The notes: a model not told the origin generated them from the sequence alone. Counted from the first letter of the stretch, positions 1 through 7,419 are shown. The stretch: DNA of 9,715 nt from an uncultured Clostridium sp. (GCA_900556965.1 USQV01000019.1:1-9715); one strand, 5' to 3'. Translations and numbers: made by a program.

Positions 1-51
1 CCGCGACCCTCGCCTTGGCAAGGCGATACTCCACCACTGAGCCACTCGTGC
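1..51 (-). tRNA. tRNA-Gly (anticodon GCC), 3' part cut off by window edge
   Basis: Read on the minus strand from 51 down, the sequence begins with a 7-base acceptor strand GCACGAG. It continues with TG, a D arm GGCTCAGTGGTGGAG, and a 5-bp anticodon stem TCGCC/GGCGA closing the 7-base loop TTGCCAA. The anticodon GCC lies at 19-17, which decodes glycine GGC/GGU codons. The variable loop and the first bases of the T stem follow, and the gene then runs off the window at position 1, so about 51 of an expected 74 or so bases are visible. The T loop, the 3' acceptor strand and any encoded CCA cannot be seen. The gene lies downstream of the GntR gene on the same strand but has its own promoter. Confidence 0.94.
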
Positions 52-72
52 ATAAGTTTTATGAACACCTGT

Positions 73-102
73 ATTATATACCAGAAACGTAGAAAATGTC
101 AA
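73..102 (-). promoter_or_regulatory. sigma-A promoter of the tRNA-Gly gene
   Basis: On the minus strand there is a perfect TTGACA (102-97), an 18-base spacer and a perfect TATAAT (78-73). The -10 box ends 21 bases before the mature tRNA 5' end at 51. Transcription would therefore begin near 66, leaving a short 5' leader for RNase P to remove. This is the usual layout for a stable-RNA promoter. Confidence 0.82.
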
Positions 103-133
103 GCTATATCTCAAAAAAGGAAGAACAGCAGAG

Positions 134-172
134 GGCTGCCGCACCGGCAAATATTTTCTGCCGTCGACAGCC
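134..172 (-). terminator. Possible terminator hairpin after the GntR gene
   Basis: An interrupted stem lies 25 bases beyond the GntR stop codon. Outer arms GGCTG (134-138) and CAGCC (168-172) enclose a further short pair and inner arms CGGCA/TGCCG around an AT-rich loop. On the minus strand a pyrimidine-rich stretch follows, but the actual run of six T (119-114) is about 15 bases from the stem, which is far for a classical intrinsic terminator. The site sits where a terminator is expected, between the GntR gene and the tRNA promoter. Confidence 0.35.
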
Positions 173-196
173 ATTTCTTCCCTACGACCCGCATTT

Positions 197-925
197 CTAA
201 GCATTGCCACCTTCATATACATAAAGAGAGAATCTGTCTCCGTTAATCAGCTGGATCCCGGCATAAAACGGCTCTCCGGCTTTATCGTATGCCGTGCTGC
301 GAACAAACAAAAGATTGTCTCCCTTTCGTACTCCCAGCTGTGCCGCTTCCTCCGTTGTTGCCCGACAAAGCTCGATCACTTTCTCAGAACCGGCTACGCT
401 TGAGCCTGTCTTTTCTCTGAGAATTTCGAACAGAGAATTATTATCAAAATTTATATCCAGTAAAAACGAGAACTTTAACGGGAAATAGTTGCGTTCGATC
501 TGAACAGGTTCGTTATCGGCATAACGAAGCCTTGATATATAGATCACTTTGCTGCCTTTTTCGATGCCAAGGCTTTTTGCCACCTTTTCATCGGCCTTAA
601 CCAGACGGTTCTCCAGCATCTTTGCCCCCGGAACGGCTCCCATCTGTTCACACATTTCACTAAAGCTTTGGAGCTTTTTCATGTCCCGGGAAATCTTCGG
701 CTTTGTCACAAAGGTTCCTTTTCCCTGTCTCCGCACGACAAGGCCCTTTTCCATAAGTGAACCGATGGCTTTTCTTACCGTGATCAGGCTGACGCCATAG
801 AATTTCGCCATCTCCGCCTCAGTCATGATCTTATCTCCCGGCTTATATTTTCCCTCCCGGATGTCTTTTTCAACCTCGTCCATCAGCTGGACATACAACG
901 GGGTCATTACATCCTGATTCAGCAT
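197..925 (-). CDS. GntR-family transcriptional regulator, HutC subfamily (UTRA domain)
   Basis: This 242-residue DNA-binding regulator has the usual length for the HutC subfamily. Residues 8-75 form the winged helix-turn-helix: PLYVQLMDEVEKDI, then the recognition region TEAEMAKFYGVSLITVRKAI (35-54) and the wing RRQGKGTFV (65-73). Residues from about 93 to 235 match the UTRA ligand-binding fold, with the RLRYADNEPVQIERNYFP stretch (132-149) typical of it. UTRA proteins bind small molecules such as sugar phosphates, amino acids or histidine-pathway intermediates and then release their operators. The start is well supported: AAGGAGG (938-932) lies 6 bases before the ATG. The gene follows the peptide-transport operon and has its own promoter, so it is the probable local regulator of that operon and possibly of itself. 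The ligand cannot be read from the sequence. A gap of 126 bases separates it from the hydrolase gene. Confidence 0.95.
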   Translation of the reverse strand: MLNQDVMTPLYVQLMDEVEKDIREGKYKPGDKIMTEAEMAKFYGVSLITVRKAIGSLMEKGLVVRRQGKGTFVTKPKISRDMKKLQSFSEMCEQMGAVPGAKMLENRLVKADEKVAKSLGIEKGSKVIYISRLRYADNEPVQIERNYFPLKFSFLLDINFDNNSLFEILREKTGSSVAGSEKVIELCRATTEEAAQLGVRKGDNLLFVRSTAYDKAGEPFYAGIQLINGDRFSLYVYEGGNA

Positions 926-966
926 ACGGCCCCTCCTTTCTGCTATACCTGTTATTAATTCATTCT

Positions 967-978
967 ATATTCTAATAT
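967..978. promoter_or_regulatory. Candidate operator: 12-bp inverted repeat over the gntR -10 box
   Basis: ATATT (967-971) and AATAT (974-978) form a perfect inverted repeat with a two-base centre, covering the -10 hexamer of the gntR promoter. A repressor bound here would block RNA polymerase, as expected for autoregulation by a GntR protein. The site is short and AT-rich, so it could arise by chance in a promoter. Confidence 0.25.
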
Positions 979-997
979 GGACAACTACAAATATCAA
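969..997 (-). promoter_or_regulatory. Promoter of the gntR gene
   Basis: On the minus strand TTGATA (997-992) is separated by exactly 17 bases from TAGAAT (974-969), each one mismatch from the sigma-A consensus. The predicted start near 962 leaves a leader of about 37 bases containing the AAGGAGG ribosome binding site. A second TAGAAT (967-962) lies just downstream but has poor spacing. This promoter lets gntR be expressed separately from the upstream transport operon. Confidence 0.7.
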
Positions 998-1050
998 GCC
1001 ACAAAGGAAAAAATACGCTGTGAACGGGTCGGAACAAACAGAACAAGATT

Positions 1051-1066
1051 ATCAGCAGAGGCTGAT
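1051..1066 (-). terminator. Weak hairpin at the end of the hydrolase gene
   Basis: ATCAGC (1051-1056) and GCTGAT (1061-1066) form a 6-bp stem with a 4-base loop that includes the hydrolase stop codon. On the minus strand it is followed by a T-rich but not continuous stretch. It may reduce read-through into gntR, but it lacks a proper T run and is not a convincing intrinsic terminator. Confidence 0.2.
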
Positions 1067-1777
1067 CAGGTATTCAAAAAGCTTTGTTCCGTCCGGTCCG
1101 TTGACCGGGTTTTTCTCATCGCCCCGCATACGCTCCGGGTGGAACTGAACACTGAAGATCGGAAGTGTTTCATGCTCGATCGCCTCGATAACTCCATCCT
1201 CGGATCTCGCTGACACGATCACGCCCGGACCTGCCTGATCTGCACAATCTCTATGATAGCTGTTTACCATAAATTTATTTCCGTACAGACGGTTTAAGAT
1301 AGAGCCTTCCTCTGTCAGAATGCTGTGCTGGATCCCTTCTGAGTGCTCTACCGGATGGATCCTCGGGAAGTTCAGCATGTTATGGCCGCCTAAAGCCGCA
1401 TTGACCAGCTGATGTCCGCGGCAGATCCCCATGATCGGCTTCTTTCTCTTATAAAAAGCCTGAAATACCGCAAATTCCATCTCATCCCGTGCCGTGTTGC
1501 AGCCTGCCTTCAGATTGTGAGCAACGGCCGCATCACCGCCTGCGAGATTATTAAAGGTATCATTATATCTTGCCGGATGAACGCTCTCTCCGCCTGTCAG
1601 CAACAGTCCGTCTGCAATCTCTGCATACTGCTCTGCCAGTGCCGTACAGCCCATTACGAGGGGAATGCCGCCCGCTGCCTCAATAGCGTTCATATACGAT
1701 GTATTGACACTGATCGCAGACATTCCTCTCGGATTCTTTCCGAGGGCTCCTGTTACAAGAATGATCTTTTTATCCAT
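1052..1777 (-). CDS. Gamma-glutamyl-gamma-aminobutyrate hydrolase family protein (class I glutamine amidotransferase-like, peptidase C26)
   Basis: This 241-residue soluble protein belongs to the PuuD/C26 group, which cleaves gamma-glutamyl amide bonds in compounds such as gamma-glutamyl-GABA or folate polyglutamates. Visible marks are LLLTGGESVHPARY (58-71), corresponding to the family's LLxGGxDxxPxxY; the nucleophile elbow GICRGHQLVN (117-126) with Cys119; the HPVEH block (141-145); VNSYHRD (171-177) before the C-terminal part; and FSVQFHPE (208-215) with His213 and Glu215 completing the triad. All three catalytic residues are present and the length is normal. No signal peptide is seen, so it acts in the cytoplasm. 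A GGAGG lies 10 bases before the ATG. The gene begins 35 bases after the last ATPase gene and is the last gene of the transport operon, which suggests it acts on the imported compound. The substrate is an inference only. Confidence 0.9.
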   Translation of the reverse strand: MDKKIILVTGALGKNPRGMSAISVNTSYMNAIEAAGGIPLVMGCTALAEQYAEIADGLLLTGGESVHPARYNDTFNNLAGGDAAVAHNLKAGCNTARDEMEFAVFQAFYKRKKPIMGICRGHQLVNAALGGHNMLNFPRIHPVEHSEGIQHSILTEEGSILNRLYGNKFMVNSYHRDCADQAGPGVIVSARSEDGVIEAIEHETLPIFSVQFHPERMRGDEKNPVNGPDGTKLFEYLISLC

Positions 1778-1812
1778 AATTCCATATCCTCCGTTTGAAA
1801 AGCCCGCTGCTC

Positions 1813-2790
1813 TTACTGATGAAGAAAGCAGGCAACACTCCGTTTATTTCCATTAGGATCGACCAGCTCCTTAAGAGCCGGAGCCTCCTTGTGGCATCGT
1901 TCTGTCGCATAAGCACATCTGGTACTGAACAGACATCCCTTGGGCGGGTTTAACGGGCTGGGAACCTCTCCCTCCAGGATGATTTCTTCCTTTTTGGCAT
2001 GAATATCCGGAACCGGGATTGCTGAAAGCAGCGCCTTTGTGTAGGGATGAAGCGGAGCTTCAAACAGCGGCTTTTTATCTGCAAGCTCCATGATCCTGCC
2101 CAGATACATAACTGCGACTCTGTCACACAGATATTCTACCACACTAAGGTCATGAGAAATAAAAATATAGGTAAGATTTCTCTTTTTCTGCAGATCCTTT
2201 AACAGATTCAGTACCTGAGAACGAACAGACACGTCCAATGCAGAAACAGGTTCATCACAGATCACGATCTCCGGATCATTGATGAGGGCACGGGCGATCA
2301 CGACTCTCTGTCTCTGTCCTCCTGACATTTCATGAGGATACTTGTCCAGATACTTCTCATCAAGGCCTACCTCCTTCAGCATGTTTTTGACTTTCTGAAG
2401 TTTTTCCTCCTGCGTGTATTTTTTTGACACGTTTAAAGGGGCCATGACAGACTGAACAACCTTCTTTTTAGGATTTAACGATGCGTAAGGGTCCTGAAAG
2501 ATCATCTGGATCTTCTCTCTGAGCGGGCGCATCTGTTTTTCTGAATAGTGGGTGATATCTTCCCCATGGAAAAAGATATTTCCGCCTGTGATCTCGTGAA
2601 GCTTGATGATCGTTTTTCCCAGTGTGGATTTTCCGCAGCCGGATTCTCCTACCAGCCCCAGTATCTCACCCTGATTAACCGTAAGATCGATCTGGTCGAC
2701 TGCTTTGACAACGATATCCTCTCCATTTCTGACTTTCTTTACCGGAAAATATTTCTTTGCATCACGAATTTCAAGTAATGGCGCTTCCAT
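1813..2790 (-). CDS. dppF: Opp/Dpp-type peptide ABC transporter ATPase, second subunit (DppF/OppF-like)
   Basis: This 325-residue ATP-hydrolysing subunit works as a pair with the neighbouring ATPase on the inner face of the membrane. It carries Walker A GESGCGKST (48-56), the Q loop at Gln99 in IFQDP, the signature MSGGQ (155-159), Walker B IVICDE (175-180) and the switch His213 in ISHD. The C-terminal extension has the Opp-specific HPYTKALLSAIP segment (248-259) and a cysteine cluster (Cys286, 292, 299, 321), similar to the one reported to hold an iron-sulfur cluster in some DppD/OppD proteins. The ATG shares its first base with the last base of the preceding gene's TAA, so translation is probably coupled. 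A GGAGG lies inside the upstream gene's 3' end. The symbol is a family-level label, because Opp and Dpp cannot be separated here. Confidence 0.94.
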   Translation of the reverse strand: MEAPLLEIRDAKKYFPVKKVRNGEDIVVKAVDQIDLTVNQGEILGLVGESGCGKSTLGKTIIKLHEITGGNIFFHGEDITHYSEKQMRPLREKIQMIFQDPYASLNPKKKVVQSVMAPLNVSKKYTQEEKLQKVKNMLKEVGLDEKYLDKYPHEMSGGQRQRVVIARALINDPEIVICDEPVSALDVSVRSQVLNLLKDLQKKRNLTYIFISHDLSVVEYLCDRVAVMYLGRIMELADKKPLFEAPLHPYTKALLSAIPVPDIHAKKEEIILEGEVPSPLNPPKGCLFSTRCAYATERCHKEAPALKELVDPNGNKRSVACFLHQ

Positions 2791-3779
2791 TATTTTTCAC
2801 CCTCCTCTCCATACAGGAAACAGCGTACCTGATGTCCTCCTGCACGTCTCATGCCCGGATCCTCCTGTCTGCAGCGCTCTGTGGCATGCTCGCATCTTGT
2901 GCAGAAGCGGCAGCCCTTCGGCATCTCATCCAGCCCCGGAACCGTTCCTTCGATCGTATACAAATGGCCCTCCTGTCCGCTTCCAAGCTTAGGGATCGAC
3001 CGTAAAAGTCCGATCGTATACGGATGCATCGGATGATCGAAGATCTCCTCAACCGTTCCGTATTCCACTGATTTTCCTGCGTACATGACCATAACGTTAT
3101 CTGCGGTCTCTGCCACAACGCCCATATCATGGGTGATAAGAATAACCGAGGTATTGGATTCCTTCGTCAGCTTTTTAATAATTCTTAAGATCTGTGCCTG
3201 AATCGTTACATCCAGCGCTGTTGTCGGTTCATCCGCGATCAAAAGCTTCGGATTACATAAGAGTGCCATTGCGATCATGACTCTCTGGCGCATTCCTCCG
3301 GAAAGCTGGTGCGGAAATTCCTTCACCCTCTGTTCCGGTGAAGGGATCCCGACACGCTTCAGCATCTCCACACATTGCTTCAGGGCGTCAGCCTTGGATA
3401 TTTCTTTATTGTGGGTACGGATCATCTCCATCATCTGATCGCCGATCCGGTATACCGGATTCAGCGATGACATCGGCTCCTGAAAGATCATGGAAATTTC
3501 ATTTCCGCGGATCTCCCGCATCCGTGCCTCAGATGCCTTGGTAAGATCTTCTCCTTTAAACAGGATCTCACTGTTTTCGTCTATCACACATACCGCAGGA
3601 GGGACAAGCCGTAAAATAGAAGTTGCTGTCACACTTTTTCCACATCCGGACTCTCCTACGATTCCAATGATCTTTCCCTGATCCAGAGAAAATTCTACAT
3701 TTTCCACTGCCGTAAGCTTTTTCTTTCCGACATTAAAAGAGACTTTCAGCTTTTTTATCTCCAGCAATTTATCTCCCAT
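2790..3779 (-). CDS. dppD: Opp/Dpp-type peptide ABC transporter ATPase, first subunit (DppD/OppD-like)
   Basis: This 329-residue partner of the second ATPase has all nucleotide-binding motifs: Walker A GESGCGKSV (42-50), Q loop Gln100 in IFQEP, signature LSGGM (159-163), Walker B LLIADE (179-184) and switch His217 in ITHD. HPYTIGLLRSIP (252-263) and a cysteine-rich tail (Cys290, 293, 296, 303, 320) mark the Opp/Dpp C-terminal extension. A longer reading from a TTG at 3797 is possible, but it is rejected. That TTG has no ribosome binding site, while AGGAGG (3793-3788) lies 8 bases before the ATG at 3779 and would fall inside the longer version. The gene starts 26 bases after the binding-protein gene and overlaps the next gene by one base. 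The symbol is a family-level label. Confidence 0.94.
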   Translation of the reverse strand: MGDKLLEIKKLKVSFNVGKKKLTAVENVEFSLDQGKIIGIVGESGCGKSVTATSILRLVPPAVCVIDENSEILFKGEDLTKASEARMREIRGNEISMIFQEPMSSLNPVYRIGDQMMEMIRTHNKEISKADALKQCVEMLKRVGIPSPEQRVKEFPHQLSGGMRQRVMIAMALLCNPKLLIADEPTTALDVTIQAQILRIIKKLTKESNTSVILITHDMGVVAETADNVMVMYAGKSVEYGTVEEIFDHPMHPYTIGLLRSIPKLGSGQEGHLYTIEGTVPGLDEMPKGCRFCTRCEHATERCRQEDPGMRRAGGHQVRCFLYGEEGEK

Positions 3780-3805
3780 CTGCTTTCCCTCCTGCAATTA
3801 TCTTT

Positions 3806-5485
3806 TTACTTAGATACAGACCATTCCCATACCTTCTGGTTGTTTACACCGCTCTCGAATGGGTTGTAGCCCTGGAAGCGATCTGACTTTACATTATACA
3901 GATATCCGTGATACAGCATTACTAACGGCATTTCATCATAGAGCAGCTCCTGATACTGATTGATCAGCTCTTTTCTCTTTGTTTCATCTGTCTCTGATGC
4001 GATCGCATCCTGGATCTCTGCAAACTTTGTATCTGTAATCTGGCAATATGTAGCATTCTTGTTGTCATAGTATCCGGACATCCATAACGGATAACCCATA
4101 GCGGTGGAACCGCAGATACCAAGATCATATGTACCATCCTGAAGTCCTGCGAACATAGTTGCAAGCTCTACTGTCTGCACTTCGATGTTGATGCCTGCCT
4201 CTGCAAGGTTCTGCTGGATAACGGCTGCCATACTCTCTCTTGCGGATGTTACGACCATGTGAAGAACTTTACCGGAATCCCAGCCTGCCTCTGTAAGAAG
4301 CTCTTTTGCCTTATCTACGTTTCTCTCCCACTTGATTCCGCAGTCATATTCGGATCCCGGGATAATGCATGTGGTGGACGGAACGCCATGTCCCTGAAGG
4401 CTCTGCTCAACTAACAGCTCCTTATCGATCGCATAGCTCATTGCCTGACGGACTCTCTTATCCGGTACATTCTGGTTGTTGATAAGGAAGATTGCTGTAC
4501 TTACCGGGTTTTCGGACTCCTCTACATTCATTCCCATATCTTTTGCTGCCATAGCATCGTCTACAGTCGGGTTCTGGAAGAAGCCATCCATCTCACCGGC
4601 AGCGATAGAAGTGATCGTATTGGTAGCAGCGATCACCTTAAGCACCAGCTTGCCCCACTTCGGAGCGCCGAGATGATAATCCGCAAAGGAACCGAGCTGT
4701 AATTCACTTCCGGAAAGCTCAGAAATAAAGGTACACGGTCCGGATCCTACCGGAGATTTCCAGAAGGCATCCTCTTTCATGTTTTCCGGTGCGATATCCT
4801 TTAAAAGATGCTCCGGAAGAACGTAGTAATACTTGTTATGAAGGATCAGCCAGTCTTCTGCCGGCATTACATTCTTTAATGTCATCTTTAAGGTGTAATC
4901 ATCCAGAGCTTCCATTCCGACGGAATTCTCGGAAACCTCAACACCGGTATCATCTGTTCCGGCCCATGTATTAAATTCACTTCTTAAACCATAATCAAAT
5001 TTCGGATTTGTAATCAGGCGTGCTGTATATACCCAGTCGTTTGCTGTAACCAGCTCACCATCATGCCATTTTGCATTTTCATCCAGATGGAAGATGACTG
5101 CTTTTCCTTCATCCGCCATTTCCCAGCTCTTTGCTCCGCGCGGGCTTACGCCGGTTCCTGCCTCCTCGATAAAAGCAAGACGGTCATACAGCTTATCGCA
5201 GACAAGGTTCTGATAAATAGAACCGGTAGAGGAGCCATAGGGATTGATCGTATCCCATGCCTGTGTCATGCCGTATACGATGACATCATCGGAATAGTCC
5301 GTGTTTTCCTGTGCATCGGCCTTTGTATCTTCTGCTTTGGCAGAGCTCTCCTCTGTGGTTTTTCCGGTCGATGCTGTAGATTCTGCAGTCTTATTGTCTG
5401 CGCCTCCGCCACATCCGGAAAGAAGGCTGCAGGCCATAGCTGCTGCAAGCATAACGCTTGCGATCTGTCGTGTTGTCTTTCTCAT
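3806..5485 (-). CDS. Peptide ABC transporter substrate-binding lipoprotein (SBP family 5, OppA/DppA type)
   Basis: This 559-residue extracellular receptor captures the ligand and delivers it to the permeases. The N terminus is a lipoprotein signal: MRKTTRQ, a hydrophobic stretch, then the lipobox LSGC with Cys25 as the lipid-anchored residue. Residues 26-64 are a Ser/Thr/Ala/Glu/Lys-rich flexible linker, as usual in Gram-positive lipoproteins. The family-5 fold follows, with the characteristic KWHDGELVTANDWVYTA (about 139-155). A later lobe contains the RVRQAMSYAIDKELLVEQ segment that recurs in this family. The ATG has an AGGAG 10 bases upstream. The gene sits unusually between the permease and ATPase genes, 113 bases after the second permease, behind a hairpin. 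Its ligand could be an oligopeptide, a dipeptide or another peptide-like compound, and the sequence alone does not settle this. Confidence 0.95.
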   Translation of the reverse strand: MRKTTRQIASVMLAAAMACSLLSGCGGGADNKTAESTASTGKTTEESSAKAEDTKADAQENTDYSDDVIVYGMTQAWDTINPYGSSTGSIYQNLVCDKLYDRLAFIEEAGTGVSPRGAKSWEMADEGKAVIFHLDENAKWHDGELVTANDWVYTARLITNPKFDYGLRSEFNTWAGTDDTGVEVSENSVGMEALDDYTLKMTLKNVMPAEDWLILHNKYYYVLPEHLLKDIAPENMKEDAFWKSPVGSGPCTFISELSGSELQLGSFADYHLGAPKWGKLVLKVIAATNTITSIAAGEMDGFFQNPTVDDAMAAKDMGMNVEESENPVSTAIFLINNQNVPDKRVRQAMSYAIDKELLVEQSLQGHGVPSTTCIIPGSEYDCGIKWERNVDKAKELLTEAGWDSGKVLHMVVTSARESMAAVIQQNLAEAGINIEVQTVELATMFAGLQDGTYDLGICGSTAMGYPLWMSGYYDNKNATYCQITDTKFAEIQDAIASETDETKRKELINQYQELLYDEMPLVMLYHGYLYNVKSDRFQGYNPFESGVNNQKVWEWSVSK

Positions 5486-5534
5486 AATAACGTTCTCCTT
5501 TCATATAATTCCTTATTTCTTTATCTCTATCGGC

Positions 5535-5569
5535 CCTTCTTATAATATCCTCTGCTATTTTTAAGAAGG
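5535..5569. repeat. Intercistronic inverted repeat before the binding-protein gene
   Basis: CCTTCTTA (5535-5542) and TAAGAAGG (5562-5569) are perfect 8-bp arms around a 19-base loop, in the 113-base gap between the second permease and the binding-protein gene. There is no T run after it on the minus strand, so it is not a terminator. A hairpin here could protect the downstream transcript from 3'-5' decay and help make more binding protein than permease, which such systems need. That role is an inference. The loop also contains a TATTAT that could be the -10 of a weak internal promoter, but the -35 match is poor. Confidence 0.4.
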
Positions 5570-5598
5570 AACTGAACAAGAAGCTTATCTGCCTTTTC

Positions 5599-6453
5599 CT
5601 ATTCCCGGGTCTTCGGATCCAGAGCACTTCTCACTCCCTCACCGATGAAGTTAAATCCGATTACCACAAGGATGATACAGATTCCCGGTGGAAGCCATAC
5701 CCACGGTCTGGCTGTCAGCACCAGAAGATTCTGGGCTGCAAAGATGATATTTCCCCATGAAGCCTGCGGCGTCTGTACGCCCATTCCCAAAAAGCTCAGG
5801 GAGGATTCTGTCAGGATCGCACCGGCGACACGGAAGGATATATTCGCCCACACCGGTGGGATCGCATTGGGAAGTACCTCGGAAAACAGGATCTTAACTG
5901 TTGGAATACCCGCTGTCTTTGCCGCCTGTATATATTCCTGCTCTCGGATCGAGAGAACATTTCCGTAGATCAGCTTTGCGATCGCCGTCCATCCCAGCAC
6001 ACCGATCACGACCGTTACCGTAAGGATAGACGGGCCAAAAACTGCCACAAGAACAAGGATCAGTACCATAGACGGGAATGACATAAATGCGTCTGCGGTA
6101 CGCATGATGATCGATTCTGCCGCACCTCTGAAGTAACCTGCCACCAGTCCCAGCGGAATACCGACAAGAACAGAAATGATCGTTGAGGTGATCCCGACAA
6201 ACAGGGAGATCCTGCCGCCGTAGAGAAGTCTTGCAAACAGGTCACGTCCGACATCATCTGTACCGAAAAGATGTCCGGCTGACGGGCCCTTATTAAATCC
6301 GGCTGCCCTGTCTGTCGTATAGGGATCCAGATCCATAAATACCGGAAGAAGTGTCACCGCCAAAACAAGGAACAAAACAATAAACAAACCCAGCATGGCT
6401 TTTTTATTGTGCAAAAATTTCTTTACTGATTTATTGCTTAATATTTTTTTCAT
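5599..6453 (-). CDS. dppC: Opp/Dpp-type peptide ABC transporter permease, second subunit (DppC-like)
   Basis: This 284-residue membrane subunit forms half of the translocation channel. The N-terminal segment with the first membrane helix (about 21-40) matches the OppC N-terminal domain. HLFGTDDVGRDLFARLLYGGR (61-81) is the hallmark DppC/OppC motif. Further membrane helices lie near 84-108, 126-163, 203-222 and 255-275. The EAA loop that docks on the ATPases is EYIQAAKTAGIPTVKILF (173-190) followed by LPNA. The C terminus SALDPKTRE is typical. AAGGAGG (6466-6460) lies 6 bases before the ATG and overlaps the stop codon of the preceding permease, with only 12 bases between the genes, so the two are translated as a pair. 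The symbol is a family-level label. Confidence 0.95.
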   Translation of the reverse strand: MKKILSNKSVKKFLHNKKAMLGLFIVLFLVLAVTLLPVFMDLDPYTTDRAAGFNKGPSAGHLFGTDDVGRDLFARLLYGGRISLFVGITSTIISVLVGIPLGLVAGYFRGAAESIIMRTADAFMSFPSMVLILVLVAVFGPSILTVTVVIGVLGWTAIAKLIYGNVLSIREQEYIQAAKTAGIPTVKILFSEVLPNAIPPVWANISFRVAGAILTESSLSFLGMGVQTPQASWGNIIFAAQNLLVLTARPWVWLPPGICIILVVIGFNFIGEGVRSALDPKTRE

Positions 6454-6465
6454 GACGCCCCTCCT

Positions 6466-7419
6466 TTACTTAAATTTAATTCTCGGATCCAGCGCCGCAT
6501 AAATAAGATCCAGTATCAGGTTTGCTACAAGAACGACTCCGCATATCATCACTGCGACTCCCATAATGACCGGATAATCACGCCCGGTGATTGCGGTGAT
6601 CATAAGGCTTCCGATTCCCGGCCATGCAAAGATCTGCTCCGTCACAACGGCACCGCCGATCAGGAATGGGATCGTAAGGCTGATGGTCGTTACGACCGGG
6701 ATCAGCGCATTGCGGAAGGCGTGCTTTAAAACGATAACTGTATTGGTAAGTCCTTTCGATCTTGCTGTCTTTATGTACTCCTCATTCAAGACCTCAAGCA
6801 CACTTGATTTTGTCTGCTTGATGTAGTTTCCGATCGGCTGGATTCCGCATACAAAGGCCGGCAATGCCAGATGTCTTAAAAAGTCCGCTATATTTCCGGC
6901 CTGTCCTGAGGACTGCATGCCGCTGGTGGGGAACAGCTTCAGCTTTACTGCCAGTATATAGATCAGTAAAAGGCTAAGGAAAAAGTTCGGAACGGATGCA
7001 CCGATAAAAGCAATAAATGTACTGATGTGATCCCAGATCGAATTCTGTTTATATGCAGAAATGATACCAAGGGGTACACCGATGAGAACCGCGCCGATGA
7101 TTCCCGTTCCGGTCAGAGTTAAGGATGGGATCACTCTCTGGGAGATCATCATGCTTACCTCCTGACTCGTTCTGTAGGAAACTCCCATATCTCCCCGGAA
7201 CAGATCTCCGAGCCATATAAAATATCTCACCACGATCGGCTTATCCAGTCCCATGGAGATCTTCAGGGCCTCCAGATCGCTCAGTGACATTTCTCCGGAA
7301 GATGCCAGAACAGAAAGCGGGCCGCCCGGCGCCAGATTGATCAGAAGATAGATTGCAAATGTTATTCCCAAAAATACAGGAATCGCATATAGCAGTCTTT
7401 TGATTATGTACTTAAACAT
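6466..7419 (-). CDS. dppB: Opp/Dpp-type peptide ABC transporter permease, first subunit (DppB-like)
   Basis: This 317-residue membrane protein is the first gene of the operon. It begins MFKYIIKRLLYAIPVFLGIT, the standard start of DppB/OppB proteins, with the first membrane helix at 9-29. The PGGP motif (31-34) follows, then an extracellular region with GLDKPIVVRY and LFRGDMGVSY. Helices lie near 102-124, 134-158, 183-199, 240-262 and 284-306. The EAA loop EYIKTARSKGL (214-224) contacts the ATPases, and the C terminus ALDPRIKFK is typical. The start was chosen at the ATG at 7419, because CCTCCC (7427-7432, read as GGGAGG) lies 7 bases upstream. A longer frame from a GTG at 7464 would place that site inside the gene and add 15 residues not seen in the family. 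The symbol is a family-level label. Confidence 0.95.
   Translation of the reverse strand: MFKYIIKRLLYAIPVFLGITFAIYLLINLAPGGPLSVLASSGEMSLSDLEALKISMGLDKPIVVRYFIWLGDLFRGDMGVSYRTSQEVSMMISQRVIPSLTLTGTGIIGAVLIGVPLGIISAYKQNSIWDHISTFIAFIGASVPNFFLSLLLIYILAVKLKLFPTSGMQSSGQAGNIADFLRHLALPAFVCGIQPIGNYIKQTKSSVLEVLNEEYIKTARSKGLTNTVIVLKHAFRNALIPVVTTISLTIPFLIGGAVVTEQIFAWPGIGSLMITAITGRDYPVIMGVAVMICGVVLVANLILDLIYAALDPRIKFK

Noticed and set aside
1..51. tRNA gene as an integration site for a mobile element
   Set aside because: Elements usually insert at the tRNA 3' end, which here is outside the window. The genes next to the 5' end are normal metabolic genes, with no integrase or repeat of the tRNA end in view.
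977..1213. Plus-strand frame of 78 codons starting in the gntR promoter region
   Set aside because: Most of it overlaps the hydrolase 3' end in antisense, and it lacks a ribosome binding site. The non-overlapping part is explained by the gntR promoter.
5063..5545. Open frame of 160 codons on the plus strand opposite the binding-protein signal region
   Set aside because: It is cysteine-rich, low-complexity antisense to the lipoprotein gene, with no ribosome binding site and no recognisable domain.
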